From contig NC_014166.1 of the NCBI RefSeq assembly GCF_000092245.1, forward strand, positions 992,001 to 1,056,000: a stretch of 64,000 nucleotides of DNA, in the 5' to 3' direction. The position numbers and the translations under genes were made by a program. Under the pieces are notes generated by a model. The model ran no database searches. It had not been told where the DNA came from and saw nothing but the letters and a program-made list of their open reading frames with translations. Each line of letters begins with the position of its first letter. Position 1 is the first letter of the stretch. This document shows, piece after piece, positions 17,400-26,744 of the stretch. This DNA is from Arcobacter nitrofigilis DSM 7299 (GTDB taxonomy: Bacteria; Campylobacterota; Campylobacteria; Campylobacterales; Arcobacteraceae).

Positions 17400-19340
17400 T
17401 TAACTATTTTTTGGTAATTTTATAGTAAATTGAGCACCTTTATAAGTTTCATTCTTATATTGAAACTCTTCATTTGTAACATCAATTTTTCCATTCATAT
17501 TAGTAATAATTTGTTTACTCATATAAAGTCCAATACCAGTACCACCCATGTCTTTTTTAGTTGTAAAGTATGGCTTAAATACATCATTTAAAATTTCATT
17601 AGGAATACCACCATTTGTGTCTTTTATTAGAATATATAAAAAAGTTTCATCTTCAAATACATCAATAAATACAAATTGTTTCTGAGATTTTTTAGGATTT
17701 TTTATAAATTCATCTTTCGCATTTTTTATAATGTTTATAAAAACTTGTAAAAGTTCATTTTGATAACCACTTATAAATGTATCTTTTATATTTTTAACAA
17801 TCTCAATATTACTAGTTTTAAATTCTGAACTAATCAATTTTAAAGTTTTTTCGAAAATAGCTTCTATATTAAAATATGTTTTTTCTTTACTTGGATTGAA
17901 AAAGTTTCTAAAATCATCAATAGTAGTTGTTAGATGAATAACTGAATCATCTATATTATCAATTGCTTCATTTATCTCTTCTTCAGAATTATGACTTTCA
18001 TTTTCTTTGTTAAGTTTTATAAGACTATTTGACATGCTTATTAAGTTTAGAGGTTGTTTCCATTGGTGTGCAATATTTCCAATCATTTCACCCATAATTG
18101 CCATTTTTGATTGTTGGATTAGTAACATTTCTTTTTCGATTGTTTTTTTAGTCTCTAAGTCCAGATTTTCTCTATATTCTTTAAATTTAGTAGCAATAAT
18201 ATTTGATACATAAAAAGAAATGGCTATTAGGATAAGCGTCATGATAATACTTATAATTAGTATCTTATTTATAACTTGGTTACTATTTTTGGTAAGTTCA
18301 ATTTCTCTTTGTTTTATTACTGAATTTAATCTATCTAAATAAAATCCATTACCAATTACCCAATTCCACTTTTCAAAAAGTTTTATATAAGAGATTTTGG
18401 CAGATGATTTATAGTTTGCATTATAAGTTGATAAGTAATCTAAGTAGCCTTCTTTATGAGTTTTTGCAAAGTTTAATATATCTTTTACAACAAAATCACC
18501 TTTAGAATTTTTGACTTTTAATCTATTTTTACCAATGCACTCTTTTCTAATATCAGAGAGACAATTTCCATTTAAATCATATACAAAAATATATCCATTT
18601 TCATTATATCTAAATCTTGTTATCCACTCTAGGACTTTTTTCTTTATCTTATCTTCAAAATCAGAGGTATATTCACCCGTACCAATAACAACATTATATG
18701 GTTCAAAATATTTATAAAAACTTATTTTTTCATAAGCTTGAGTTCTATCATTTGGTTTATACCAATAGTATTTATCAAAAGATTCTGTTTTATTTTTTAT
18801 AGTTTCAGATATTTTTTTTACAAATTTATAACCTTTTGCATCTTCATAATCTAACATATTTTTCCCCTCAAACTCTTTATTAAAGGGTTGTAATATCTTA
18901 ACACCATTTATATCATCTATAAAAAAGTAACCTCTATTATTGTTAAAAGACATTCCTGTTAATGCATGTTTTATTGTAGTTAATATACGTTGCTTTGCTC
19001 GTGTTTGTTCATTTGAAAAATCATTTGATTCTTCTGTATAAAGTATATTTGCAACCTTATAAGCTTCATAAACTTTACTTTTAATCGACTCTTTTAAACT
19101 CTCTTCTGATTTACTTATTTCATCATTTATTAAAGAGATAATATTTAATACTTCATATTTAACAATTTTTTTATTTTCATCTAAATAGTTTGTTTTTAAA
19201 ATTTTAACTTCATTTTTTACATCTTGTTTTTTTTGTTCAATAAATATATTTGTAATAATAAATGAAAAGATTATAACAGGCACTATTGCACCATATTTAA
19301 TTAAATTTAATATATTTTTTTCATTATCAAAAAACTTCAT
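17400..19340 (-). CDS. Cache-domain sensor histidine kinase (orphan)
   Basis: A 646-residue inner-membrane kinase. TM1 is at residues about 14-34. Two tandem periplasmic Cache_2-type units follow at about 40-350 (YFFIDDINGVKI and YIFVYDLNGNCL strands, each ending in a WxxG-like ...VIGTGEY / VIGNGFY). TM2 is at about 358-385. The dimerisation segment has His425 in NIAHQW, and the HATPase has N (IKNAKDE), GTGIGLYMSKQI and PYFTTK boxes. No response regulator is adjacent. It is a paralogue of the kinase at 40425-42356. The ligand is probably a small organic acid or similar metabolite, as for other Cache_2 sensors. Confidence 0.9.
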   Translation of the reverse strand: MKFFDNEKNILNLIKYGAIVPVIIFSFIITNIFIEQKKQDVKNEVKILKTNYLDENKKIVKYEVLNIISLINDEISKSEESLKESIKSKVYEAYKVANILYTEESNDFSNEQTRAKQRILTTIKHALTGMSFNNNRGYFFIDDINGVKILQPFNKEFEGKNMLDYEDAKGYKFVKKISETIKNKTESFDKYYWYKPNDRTQAYEKISFYKYFEPYNVVIGTGEYTSDFEDKIKKKVLEWITRFRYNENGYIFVYDLNGNCLSDIRKECIGKNRLKVKNSKGDFVVKDILNFAKTHKEGYLDYLSTYNANYKSSAKISYIKLFEKWNWVIGNGFYLDRLNSVIKQREIELTKNSNQVINKILIISIIMTLILIAISFYVSNIIATKFKEYRENLDLETKKTIEKEMLLIQQSKMAIMGEMIGNIAHQWKQPLNLISMSNSLIKLNKENESHNSEEEINEAIDNIDDSVIHLTTTIDDFRNFFNPSKEKTYFNIEAIFEKTLKLISSEFKTSNIEIVKNIKDTFISGYQNELLQVFINIIKNAKDEFIKNPKKSQKQFVFIDVFEDETFLYILIKDTNGGIPNEILNDVFKPYFTTKKDMGGTGIGLYMSKQIITNMNGKIDVTNEEFQYKNETYKGAQFTIKLPKNS

Positions 19341-19713
19341 AAGATTCCTAGATTAAATAAATTTTTTAATTATAGCTAAAGGAAATAAAAAGAAACTTTT
19401 GGTTATTTAAAAATAATAATTAAGAATGTGATTTTTTAATAATAAAAGTTATATCACTATCTTTATAATAATGCTTACTGAAAACTAGTCCAATTTTAAG
19501 TTTTCATATAAAATATTTAAAAATTTAGCACAAACTAATATATTAGTTTGAAATATAAGGTAAAATAAATGTACAAAATTCTATAATTGAATTTGTTTTA
19601 CTAAAAGAATTTGATTTTAATATTTTAAAGTATTTATTAAAGCCCAAATTTTTAATTTTAAGAAGGTTTTACATAATTAATTTTATGAAAAATCAATTAG
19701 GAGGTTATTTATT
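19341..19713. other. Intergenic region with divergent promoters and the gudD operator
   Basis: No gene is seen. It holds the kinase start on the minus strand, the 20-bp palindrome at 19531-19550, a TATAAT at 19582-19587 and a strong AGGAGG ribosome site 8 bases before gudD. Confidence 0.6.
19531..19550. promoter_or_regulatory. Perfect palindromic operator of the aldarate regulon (site 1)
   Basis: CAAACTAATATATTAGTTTG is a perfect 20-bp palindrome 164 bases before gudD. Closely related sequences occur before tctC and before the gntR gene in the same cluster, so the GntR/FCD protein at 30744 is the likely ligand-responsive repressor. Confidence 0.75.
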
Positions 19714-21057
19714 ATGTTAAAAGAAAATGTATCAAGTCCACCATTTATAACGGATATGCAAGTGTTCCCTGTAGCAGGTCATGATAGTATGCTATTTAAT
19801 CTTAGTGGAGCACATAGTCCTTTTTTTACTAGAAATATTATAATTTTAACTGATAGTTTAGGTAATAAAGGTGTGGGGGAAGTTCCAGGTGGAGAAAAGA
19901 TAACAAAAACACTAGAGAAAGCAAAAGAGTATGTTATTGGGAAAAATATAGGTACTTATAAGAATATTTTAAAATTTGTACAAGAAAAATTTGATAATCC
20001 AAATGATGAAAGAGGATTGCAAACTTTTGATTTAAGAACAACAGTACATGTTGTTACTGTAATTGAAGCAGGACTTTTAGACTTATTAGGTAAATATTTA
20101 AATGTGCCTGTTTGTGCATTATTGGGTGATGGGCAAGTTAGAGATAAAGCTTTAATGCTTGGTTATCTTTTTTATGTAGGCAATCCAGATAAAACAGATT
20201 TACCATATGCAAGAGAAAAAGATTCTCAATGTGAATGGTATAAACTTCGGAGAGAAGAAGCTTTAACTCCAGAAGCAGTTGTAAAATTAGCAGAAGCTTC
20301 ACATGATAAATACGGATTTAATGATTTTAAATTAAAAGGTGGAGTTCTAGCACCTATGGAAGAAGCAAAAGCAGTTAGGGCTTTAAAAGAAAGATTTCCA
20401 AATGCCAGAATAACCCTAGATCCAAATGGAGGTTGGTTATTAAAAGATGCAGTGGAAGTTGCTAATAGTTTAAAAGATGTATTAACATATTGTGAAGATC
20501 CTTGTGGGGCAGAAGGAAGATTTTCTGGAAGAGAAATCATGGCAGAGTTTAGAAAAAAAACTGGTTTTCCTACAGCAACAAATATGATTGCAACGGATTG
20601 GAGAGAAATGGCTCATACTATTGCTCTTAATGCAGTTGATATACCTTTGGCAGATCCTCATTTTTGGACAATGGCAGGTTCTGTTAGGGTGGGACAAATG
20701 TGTAATGATTTTGGATTAACTTGGGGATCTCATTCAAACAATCACTTTGATATATCATTGGCAATGTTTACTCATGTTGCTTGTGCTGTTCCTGGAAATG
20801 TTACAGCCATTGATACACATTGGATTTGGCAAGAGGGGTATGATAGGTTGACAGTTGAACCTCCAAAAATAGAGGGTGGATATATAAAAATATCTGATAA
20901 ACCTGGACTTGGAATCGAAATAGATATGGAACAAGTAATGAAAGCTCATGAATTATATAAAAAAGAGTGTTTAGGTGCTAGAGATGATTCTATTGCTATG
21001 CAGTATTTAATTCCAAATTGGAAGTATGATAATAAAAAACCTTGTCTAGTAAGATAA
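19714..21057 (+). CDS. gudD: Glucarate dehydratase
   Basis: A 447-residue enolase-superfamily enzyme, the same length as E. coli GudD and similar along its whole length. It dehydrates D-glucarate to 5-keto-4-deoxyglucarate. The catalytic KxK is Lys206/Lys208 in NDFKLKGG. Metal ligands are in [15 protein letters not shown] and NMIATDW, and the catalytic His is in GSHSNNHFD. It is the first gene of the 19.7-25.0 kb operon, with a strong AGGAGG site and an operator upstream. Confidence 0.96.
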   Translation: MLKENVSSPPFITDMQVFPVAGHDSMLFNLSGAHSPFFTRNIIILTDSLGNKGVGEVPGGEKITKTLEKAKEYVIGKNIGTYKNILKFVQEKFDNPNDERGLQTFDLRTTVHVVTVIEAGLLDLLGKYLNVPVCALLGDGQVRDKALMLGYLFYVGNPDKTDLPYAREKDSQCEWYKLRREEALTPEAVVKLAEASHDKYGFNDFKLKGGVLAPMEEAKAVRALKERFPNARITLDPNGGWLLKDAVEVANSLKDVLTYCEDPCGAEGRFSGREIMAEFRKKTGFPTATNMIATDWREMAHTIALNAVDIPLADPHFWTMAGSVRVGQMCNDFGLTWGSHSNNHFDISLAMFTHVACAVPGNVTAIDTHWIWQEGYDRLTVEPPKIEGGYIKISDKPGLGIEIDMEQVMKAHELYKKECLGARDDSIAMQYLIPNWKYDNKKPCLVR

Positions 21058-21076
21058 AAAATATAGGAGAAAATTT

Positions 21077-21976
21077 ATGAATACTGATTTTATTCATGGT
21101 GTCATTCCACCTATTGTTACTCCAACTACGAGTGATGATAAAGTAAATGAAAGTTGTTTAGGCGAGATTGTTGATCATATAATTGCAGGAGGGGTTCATG
21201 GAATACTTTCCCTTGGAAGTAATGGAGAATTTTATGGGCTTGAGAGAGAAGAACAGGAAAAAGCTGCCACTATTACTATAGAAAAAGCTGCAGGAAGAGT
21301 TCCTGTTTATTTGGGAATTGCTGATATTACAACAAGAGAGTGTGTAAGATGGGCAAAACAAGCTGAGAGTATGGGTGCAAAAGCAGTTTCAGTTTTACAT
21401 CCAATGTTTTTAGGACCAAATGATGATGAAATGTATCAGCACTTTAAATCAGTAGCTGAAGCTACAAATTTACCAGTGCTACTTTACAATAATCCAGATA
21501 GAATGAGATGTGGTATCTCAGCATCACTAGCTGAGAGATTATCTGATATACCAAATATAGTAGGTATAAAAGAAAGTAGTGGAGATATGACATTAACAGC
21601 TGAACTTATTAGAAGAACTAAGGGTAAAGATTTTAAAGTTATAGCTGGACGTGATATTTTAATTCTTAGTACTTTAGTTTATGGTGGTGTAGGAACAGTT
21701 GCCAGTTCTGCTAATATTATTCCTGAATTAGTAGTTGATATTTATAATAAATTTAAAGCAGGTGATATAGCTGGTGCACTTGAGGTGCAATATAAAATAG
21801 CACCAATGAGAATGGCTTATAATCTTTCTAGTTTCCCTGTAGTTACAAAAGATTATATGCGAATACTGGGTTTTGATGTAGGAGAGCCAATTTTACCAAA
21901 TACTAGAAGTAATACACAAGATATGGCAAAACTTAAGGCTTTATTAGATGATTTAGGAGCTAAAAAGCTTGTTTAA
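21077..21976 (+). CDS. DHDPS/NAL-family lyase, proposed 5-keto-4-deoxyglucarate aldolase
   Basis: A 299-residue class I (Schiff-base) TIM-barrel lyase with Lys165 in GIKESSGD, Tyr137 in LLYNNPDR and the GSNGE loop at 47-51. GarL of the HpcH family normally splits 5-keto-4-deoxyglucarate into pyruvate and tartronate semialdehyde, but no HpcH-type gene is present. Because garR and glycerate kinase follow directly, this enzyme most likely performs that aldol cleavage. KdgD-type dehydratase/decarboxylase (giving 2-oxoglutarate semialdehyde) is the alternative, but it would leave GarR without a substrate, and no semialdehyde dehydrogenase is nearby. Confidence 0.7.
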   Translation: MNTDFIHGVIPPIVTPTTSDDKVNESCLGEIVDHIIAGGVHGILSLGSNGEFYGLEREEQEKAATITIEKAAGRVPVYLGIADITTRECVRWAKQAESMGAKAVSVLHPMFLGPNDDEMYQHFKSVAEATNLPVLLYNNPDRMRCGISASLAERLSDIPNIVGIKESSGDMTLTAELIRRTKGKDFKVIAGRDILILSTLVYGGVGTVASSANIIPELVVDIYNKFKAGDIAGALEVQYKIAPMRMAYNLSSFPVVTKDYMRILGFDVGEPILPNTRSNTQDMAKLKALLDDLGAKKLV

Positions 21977-22006
21977 TTTATATTTTAATTTTAAAGGAGA
22001 AAGATT

Positions 22007-22891
22007 ATGAAAGTTGGATTTATTGGATTAGGGATTATGGGAAAACCTATGGCTAAAAATTTATTAAAAGCTGGTTATGAATTAATTGTTACGAATAGAA
22101 GTAAAGGTTCAGTTGATGAATTAGTAGCTGCTGGTGCAACTGGAGTTACAAGTGCAAAAGAAGTAGCAAGTTTATCAGATATTATTATTACAATGTTACC
22201 AAATTCACCACAAGTAAAAGAGGTAGTTTTAGGTGAAAATGGAGTTGTTGATGGAATAAAAGAAGGAAGTGTTGTTATTGATATGAGTTCTATTGCTCCA
22301 CTTGCTAGTCAAGAAATATCAGCAGAGCTTGCCAAAAAAGGTGTTGAGTTACTTGATGCACCTGTAAGTGGTGGTGAACCAAAAGCAATTGATGGAACAT
22401 TATCTGTAATGGTTGGTGGAAACAAAGAAGTATTCGATAAATGTTATGATGTAATGAAAGCTATGGCTGGTTCTGTTGTATACACAGGAAAAGTTGGTGC
22501 AGGGAATACAACTAAATTAGCAAATCAAATTATTGTTGCTCTTAATATTGCTGCTATGTCAGAAGCTTTGGTTCTTGCTACGAAAGCAGGAGTTGAGCCA
22601 GATTTAGTTTTCCAAGCGATTAGAGGAGGACTAGCAGGCAGTACAGTATTAGATGCTAAAGCTCCATTAGTAATGGATAGAAAATTTGATCCAGGTTTTA
22701 GAATTAATTTACATATTAAAGATTTACAAAATGCACTAGATACTGCTCATGAATTAGGTGCTCCAGTGCAACTTACTGCAGGTGTTATGGAAATTATGCA
22801 AGCCATGAAAGCTGATAATTTGGATGATTTAGATCATTGTGCTTTAATTAATTATTATGAAAAGTTGGCGAAAGTTGAAGTAAAAAGATAA
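22007..22891 (+). CDS. garR: 2-hydroxy-3-oxopropionate (tartronate semialdehyde) reductase
   Basis: A 294-residue beta-hydroxyacid dehydrogenase: Rossmann GFIGLGIMGKPMAKNL at the N terminus, substrate loop DAPVSGGEP, and catalytic Lys170 in GNTTKLANQ. It reduces tartronate semialdehyde to D-glycerate with NAD(P)H. It lies 30 bases after the lyase gene. Confidence 0.93.
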   Translation: MKVGFIGLGIMGKPMAKNLLKAGYELIVTNRSKGSVDELVAAGATGVTSAKEVASLSDIIITMLPNSPQVKEVVLGENGVVDGIKEGSVVIDMSSIAPLASQEISAELAKKGVELLDAPVSGGEPKAIDGTLSVMVGGNKEVFDKCYDVMKAMAGSVVYTGKVGAGNTTKLANQIIVALNIAAMSEALVLATKAGVEPDLVFQAIRGGLAGSTVLDAKAPLVMDRKFDPGFRINLHIKDLQNALDTAHELGAPVQLTAGVMEIMQAMKADNLDDLDHCALINYYEKLAKVEVKR

Positions 22892-22907
22892 GATAAAAGA
22901 GTTTAAT

Positions 22908-23837
22908 ATGAAAAAAGTACAGACAATTCTTCAAATTGCTGATTTAACAGAAGAGGGCAATAAACGTTTAGGAGAACTATTTAATGTCGTGTTAATATCT
23001 GAGCTTGAAAATCATCAAGATGAAATCACTGGTTTAGTAACAACAGGTGGCAATAAAGTTGAGCAAAATTTAATTGAAAAATTACCCAAGTTAGAAGTTA
23101 TTTTCACAAGAGGAGTTGGCTTTGATCATATTGATTTGGAAACTGCTTTTAAAAGGGGAATAGTTGTAAGTAATACTCCTGATGTTTTAACTGATTGTGT
23201 TGCAGATTTTGCTTTTGGTGCTCTTATTGCTATTAGTCGTAAAATAGTTCAAGCAGACTCTTTTGTTAGAAGTGGGAAATGGCTTAATAATAAGTTTTCA
23301 TATACAACAAAAGTTTCAGGAAAAAAACTTGGAATAGTTGGGTTTGGTCGAATTGGGAAGGCTGTAGCAAAAAGAGCTGCTGCTTTTGATATGGATATTC
23401 GTTATTTTTCACGAGTAGAAAAATCTGAATGTAAAGAAAGTTTTGAACCATCATTGTTAAACTTAGCAAAATGGGCAGATTATCTTGTAATTTGTGCACC
23501 AGGAGGTAAAAGTACTTATAATATGATTACTTTAGAAGTTCTTGAAGCCCTTGGAGAAAAAGGTTTTTTAATAAATATTGCGAGAGGCTCATTAATTGAT
23601 GAGAAAGCCTTAATTCAGGCAATAACAGAAGGAAAAATAGAAGGTGCAGCTTTAGATGTTTTTGCAAATGAACCAGTAATACCAGAAGAATTACTTGAAT
23701 CAAGTAATGTAATATTATTGCCTCATATTGCAAGTAGAACTATCGAAACATTTCAAGCAATGGAAGATTTATTATTCCTAAATTTAGAAAAATATTTTAC
23801 TTCTGGAACATTAATAACTCAAGTGGAAAAAGGCTAA
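22908..23837 (+). CDS. D-2-hydroxyacid dehydrogenase (glyoxylate/hydroxypyruvate reductase type)
   Basis: A 309-residue NAD-dependent enzyme with GIVGFGRIGKAVAKR at 142-156 and the catalytic trio Arg226 (IARGS), Glu255 (NEP) and His273 (LPHIASRT). It is not part of the classical E. coli aldarate pathway. A hydroxypyruvate or glyoxylate reductase supplying D-glycerate, or removing the hydroxypyruvate isomer of tartronate semialdehyde, fits its position between garR and glycerate kinase. Confidence 0.85.
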   Translation: MKKVQTILQIADLTEEGNKRLGELFNVVLISELENHQDEITGLVTTGGNKVEQNLIEKLPKLEVIFTRGVGFDHIDLETAFKRGIVVSNTPDVLTDCVADFAFGALIAISRKIVQADSFVRSGKWLNNKFSYTTKVSGKKLGIVGFGRIGKAVAKRAAAFDMDIRYFSRVEKSECKESFEPSLLNLAKWADYLVICAPGGKSTYNMITLEVLEALGEKGFLINIARGSLIDEKALIQAITEGKIEGAALDVFANEPVIPEELLESSNVILLPHIASRTIETFQAMEDLLFLNLEKYFTSGTLITQVEKG

Positions 23838-23841
23838 GTAA

Positions 23842-24999
23842 ATGGAGATCATTATTGCACCTGACTCTTTTAAAGAGAGTCTAACATCTTTAGAAGTTGC
23901 AAATACTATTGAAGCTGGTTTTAAAGAAGTATTTCCAAATGCTTCATACACAAAACTTCCAATTGCAGATGGTGGTGAAGGCACGGTTGAGGCATTAATA
24001 ATTGCTACAAAGGGGAGAGTTGTTACTACAAATGTAATAGGACCATTGGGTAAAAAAATTGAATCATTTTATGGTATATGTGGAGATGGAAAAACTGTAG
24101 TAATTGAAATGGCTGCTTCAAGTGGTTTAGACCTTGTTCCTATAAATGATAGAAATCCTTTGTTAACAACAAGTTTTGGCACAGGTGAACTTATTTTAGA
24201 AGCATTAAATGCAGGTTATAGAAAATTTATTATTGGAATTGGTGGTAGTGCAACGAATGATGCAGGAGCAGGTATGCTTCAGGCGTTAGGTGTGAAACTG
24301 TTAGACAAGAATAAAAAGAATATTGCATATGGTGGCAGTAGTTTAAGCCAATTAGAAGCAATTGATATAAGTGGACTTGATTATAGAATAAAAGAATCAC
24401 ACATTGAAGTTGCTTGTGATGTAAATAATCCACTAACTGGATTAAATGGTGCATCAGCTATTTTTGGACCACAAAAGGGAGCAACACCTGATATGGTTAA
24501 AAGATTAGATAATTGTTTAGTTCATTTTTCAAACATAGTAAAACGGGATTTAAATAAAGAAATTGCTAATCAATCAGGAGCTGGTGCTGCTGGGGGAATG
24601 GGTGCAGCATTACAAGGTTTTTTAGATGCAAAATTACTTCCTGGGGTTGAAATTATTATTGAGCAAACAAAATTTAAAAAGCTTGTTCAAAATGCCACTT
24701 TAGTTATTACAGGAGAAGGACGTATTGATGGTCAATCAATTTTTGGAAAAGCACCAGTTGGTATTGCAAAAGTTGCAAAAGAGTTTGATGTACCAGTTAT
24801 TGCAATAGCTGGTAGCCTTGGAAATGATGTAAATGTTGTAAAAGAGTATGGAATTGATGCTGTATTTAGCGTTGTTAATACTCCTTGTACTTTAAATAAG
24901 GCATTGAAAGATGCAGTTAGTAATATTCATTTGACAGCTAAAAATATAGCTGAAGTTATAGCTTTAAATAATAAAGTGAAATCAACATGTAAATTTTGA
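23842..24999 (+). CDS. garK: Glycerate 2-kinase
   Basis: A 385-residue GarK/GlxK-type kinase (MEIIIAPDSFKESLTSLEVA; IGGSATNDAGAGMLQALG; TGEGRIDGQS). It phosphorylates D-glycerate to 2-phosphoglycerate, which enters lower glycolysis above the pyruvate kinase encoded at 31440. It starts 4 bases after the dehydrogenase stop. Which of garK or glxK it is closer to cannot be told by eye. Confidence 0.92.
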   Translation: MEIIIAPDSFKESLTSLEVANTIEAGFKEVFPNASYTKLPIADGGEGTVEALIIATKGRVVTTNVIGPLGKKIESFYGICGDGKTVVIEMAASSGLDLVPINDRNPLLTTSFGTGELILEALNAGYRKFIIGIGGSATNDAGAGMLQALGVKLLDKNKKNIAYGGSSLSQLEAIDISGLDYRIKESHIEVACDVNNPLTGLNGASAIFGPQKGATPDMVKRLDNCLVHFSNIVKRDLNKEIANQSGAGAAGGMGAALQGFLDAKLLPGVEIIIEQTKFKKLVQNATLVITGEGRIDGQSIFGKAPVGIAKVAKEFDVPVIAIAGSLGNDVNVVKEYGIDAVFSVVNTPCTLNKALKDAVSNIHLTAKNIAEVIALNNKVKSTCKF

Positions 25000-25012
25000 T
25001 AAAATTTATATG

Positions 25013-25059
25013 TTAAACTAATATATTAGCTTGACATATTAGTTTAAAATTGTTAGAAT
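25013..25059 (+). promoter_or_regulatory. Operator-promoter of the transporter operon (aldarate regulon site 2)
   Basis: TTAAACTAATAT (25013-25024) and ATATTAGTTTAA (25036-25047) are perfect inverted arms, and an inner TAAACTAATATATTAGCTTG matches the site-1 palindrome at 18 of 20 positions. A consensus promoter is embedded: TTGACA at 25031-25036, a 17-base spacer, and extended -10 TGTTAGAAT ending at 25059. A protein bound here would cover -35, which fits repression. Confidence 0.8.
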
Positions 25060-25086
25060 TAGTTACTTTACAAAAGGGGGAGATTT

Positions 25087-26136
25087 ATGTTTAAATCAAT
25101 ATTAAAAAAAGGTGCATTGTTAACAGCTGGGGTGATGTTGTTAGCGATATCAAGTGAATTATTTGCTGATGGTGCCATAAAAGGTAATCTTAGAATTGTC
25201 ATAGGTTCAAAATCAACAGGTGGAGATACATACCAAAATTCAAGTATTGTTGCTGAAGCTTTAGCTAAAAAACTAGATATTAATGTAAAAGTTGATGCTA
25301 CAGGAGCTAGTTCAGCTTTTCAAGCTCTAGATAGAGCTGGAGCAAGAGGTAATACCATAATGATATTTCATGATCAGGCTTATCTTGGATATTTATATGG
25401 TAAAAAAGGATATTTTGATATTTTTAGTAAATATATTATTGGTCCTTCAATCGCAATTAATCCAGGTAATGCTTATTTAGTACCAAAAAATTCGCCTTAC
25501 AAAACTATAGAAGATGTTATGGATGCTTGTGGAAAAGGTAAAAGAGTTAGAGTTGCAATTCAACCAGGGGGAGTATCTGAAATTGGATATACAGCATTAA
25601 AAAATGCAATTAGCATTAAATATCCTGGAAAAGAAGTTAATTTAGTAGCAGTAAATACGGGTTCACAATCTGCAAAAAATCAATTATTATTTGATGGTCA
25701 AGCTGATTTGATTAATGGTTCAGTTCAAGGAAACGAACAATATACAAGACTTCCAGCGGATGATCAAAAAGCTATGAGATTTGTTTGGTTAACTGCTAGA
25801 GAGAGTACAATTAAACAAGCTCCAGCAGCTGGTATGGGTGAAACAACTAGAAGTCAGTTATTAAAATTTGTTAATCCTATTGCAAAAGTGCCATTTGATA
25901 GTAAGACTGATTTTACTTTTGATAAAGAGTTCTTTTTCATTTATAATAAAAAGTTAGATCCAAAAATTATTGCAGAAATAGACAATGCTTTATCTGAGAT
26001 TTATGCATCAGGTGAAATTCAAAAAGTTCAAAAGAAATCATTTTTTATTCCTGATTTTATGCCTTCAAAGGAATCAGAAAAATATTTTAAAGAAAAAATG
26101 GAGAGATACAAAAAAATTATTAATACTATGAGATAG
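25087..26136 (+). CDS. Tripartite tricarboxylate-type transporter substrate-binding protein (TctC-like)
   Basis: A 349-residue periplasmic binding protein with a signal peptide (about residues 1-27, ending SSELFADG). The TctC-like core starts LRIVIGSKSTGGDTYQNS. It is followed by the two membrane subunits, tctB-like and tctA-like. By context the ligand is an aldarate such as glucarate or galactarate, which E. coli takes up by MFS carriers instead. Confidence 0.85.
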   Translation: MFKSILKKGALLTAGVMLLAISSELFADGAIKGNLRIVIGSKSTGGDTYQNSSIVAEALAKKLDINVKVDATGASSAFQALDRAGARGNTIMIFHDQAYLGYLYGKKGYFDIFSKYIIGPSIAINPGNAYLVPKNSPYKTIEDVMDACGKGKRVRVAIQPGGVSEIGYTALKNAISIKYPGKEVNLVAVNTGSQSAKNQLLFDGQADLINGSVQGNEQYTRLPADDQKAMRFVWLTARESTIKQAPAAGMGETTRSQLLKFVNPIAKVPFDSKTDFTFDKEFFFIYNKKLDPKIIAEIDNALSEIYASGEIQKVQKKSFFIPDFMPSKESEKYFKEKMERYKKIINTMR

Positions 26137-26156
26137 TATATGATATAGAATAAGAG

Positions 26157-26185
26157 GACTTCCACTTTATAGTGGAGGTCTATTT
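26157..26185 (+). terminator. Hairpin between the tctC-like and tctB-like genes
   Basis: GACTTCCACT-TTAT-AGTGGAGGTC, a 10-bp stem with one wobble pair, followed by TATTT. It probably attenuates reading into the membrane-subunit genes. Confidence 0.7.
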
Positions 26186-26248
26186 AGATAATAACTCATA
26201 CAAATATATTTAGTTATTTAATTATAATTTATTTAATAAAGGCATTTT

Positions 26249-26692
26249 ATGGAAAATTCATTTTTATCACTCTTATCAGTGAAAATAGATTTTGCCAAAT
26301 CACATACTTTTTTTCCAACAATAATAATATGGATTTTATTTATTTTATTAGCATTAATTTTTATATTTAATGGTATACCTTATTTACGTTCTTTATTTAG
26401 AGGTGAGATTAGCTTAAATTTTTCATTGGAACATGTTGATAAAATCAGATTACCTGGTACCTTAATTCTCATAGTTGCATATTTCATGTTAATGGATTAT
26501 GTTGGAGCATTTTTTCCAAATATGGGGTATGGTTTTCTTTTTGTCTCAATACCATTTATTTTTTTAGTTTCACTTCTTTATGTACATGATATTAATCGTA
26601 GAAAATTTATGTATATTTTGATTAATGCAATTATTGGGCCGAGTATTGCATGGTTAGTGTTGGCCAAGTTATTTAATATTACATTGCCATGA
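26249..26692 (+). CDS. TctB-like small membrane subunit
   Basis: A 147-residue protein with four hydrophobic helices (about residues 22-45, 68-85, 92-110 and 122-143), the layout of TctB. It lies between the binding protein and the large TctA-like subunit. Sequence conservation in this family is low, so the call rests on topology and order. Confidence 0.75.
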   Translation: MENSFLSLLSVKIDFAKSHTFFPTIIIWILFILLALIFIFNGIPYLRSLFRGEISLNFSLEHVDKIRLPGTLILIVAYFMLMDYVGAFFPNMGYGFLFVSIPFIFLVSLLYVHDINRRKFMYILINAIIGPSIAWLVLAKLFNITLP

Positions 26693-26744
26693 TTATGGTG
26701 TTTGTAAAATAAAATTGATTTAAAAAAGTTAATAAAGGTATCTT

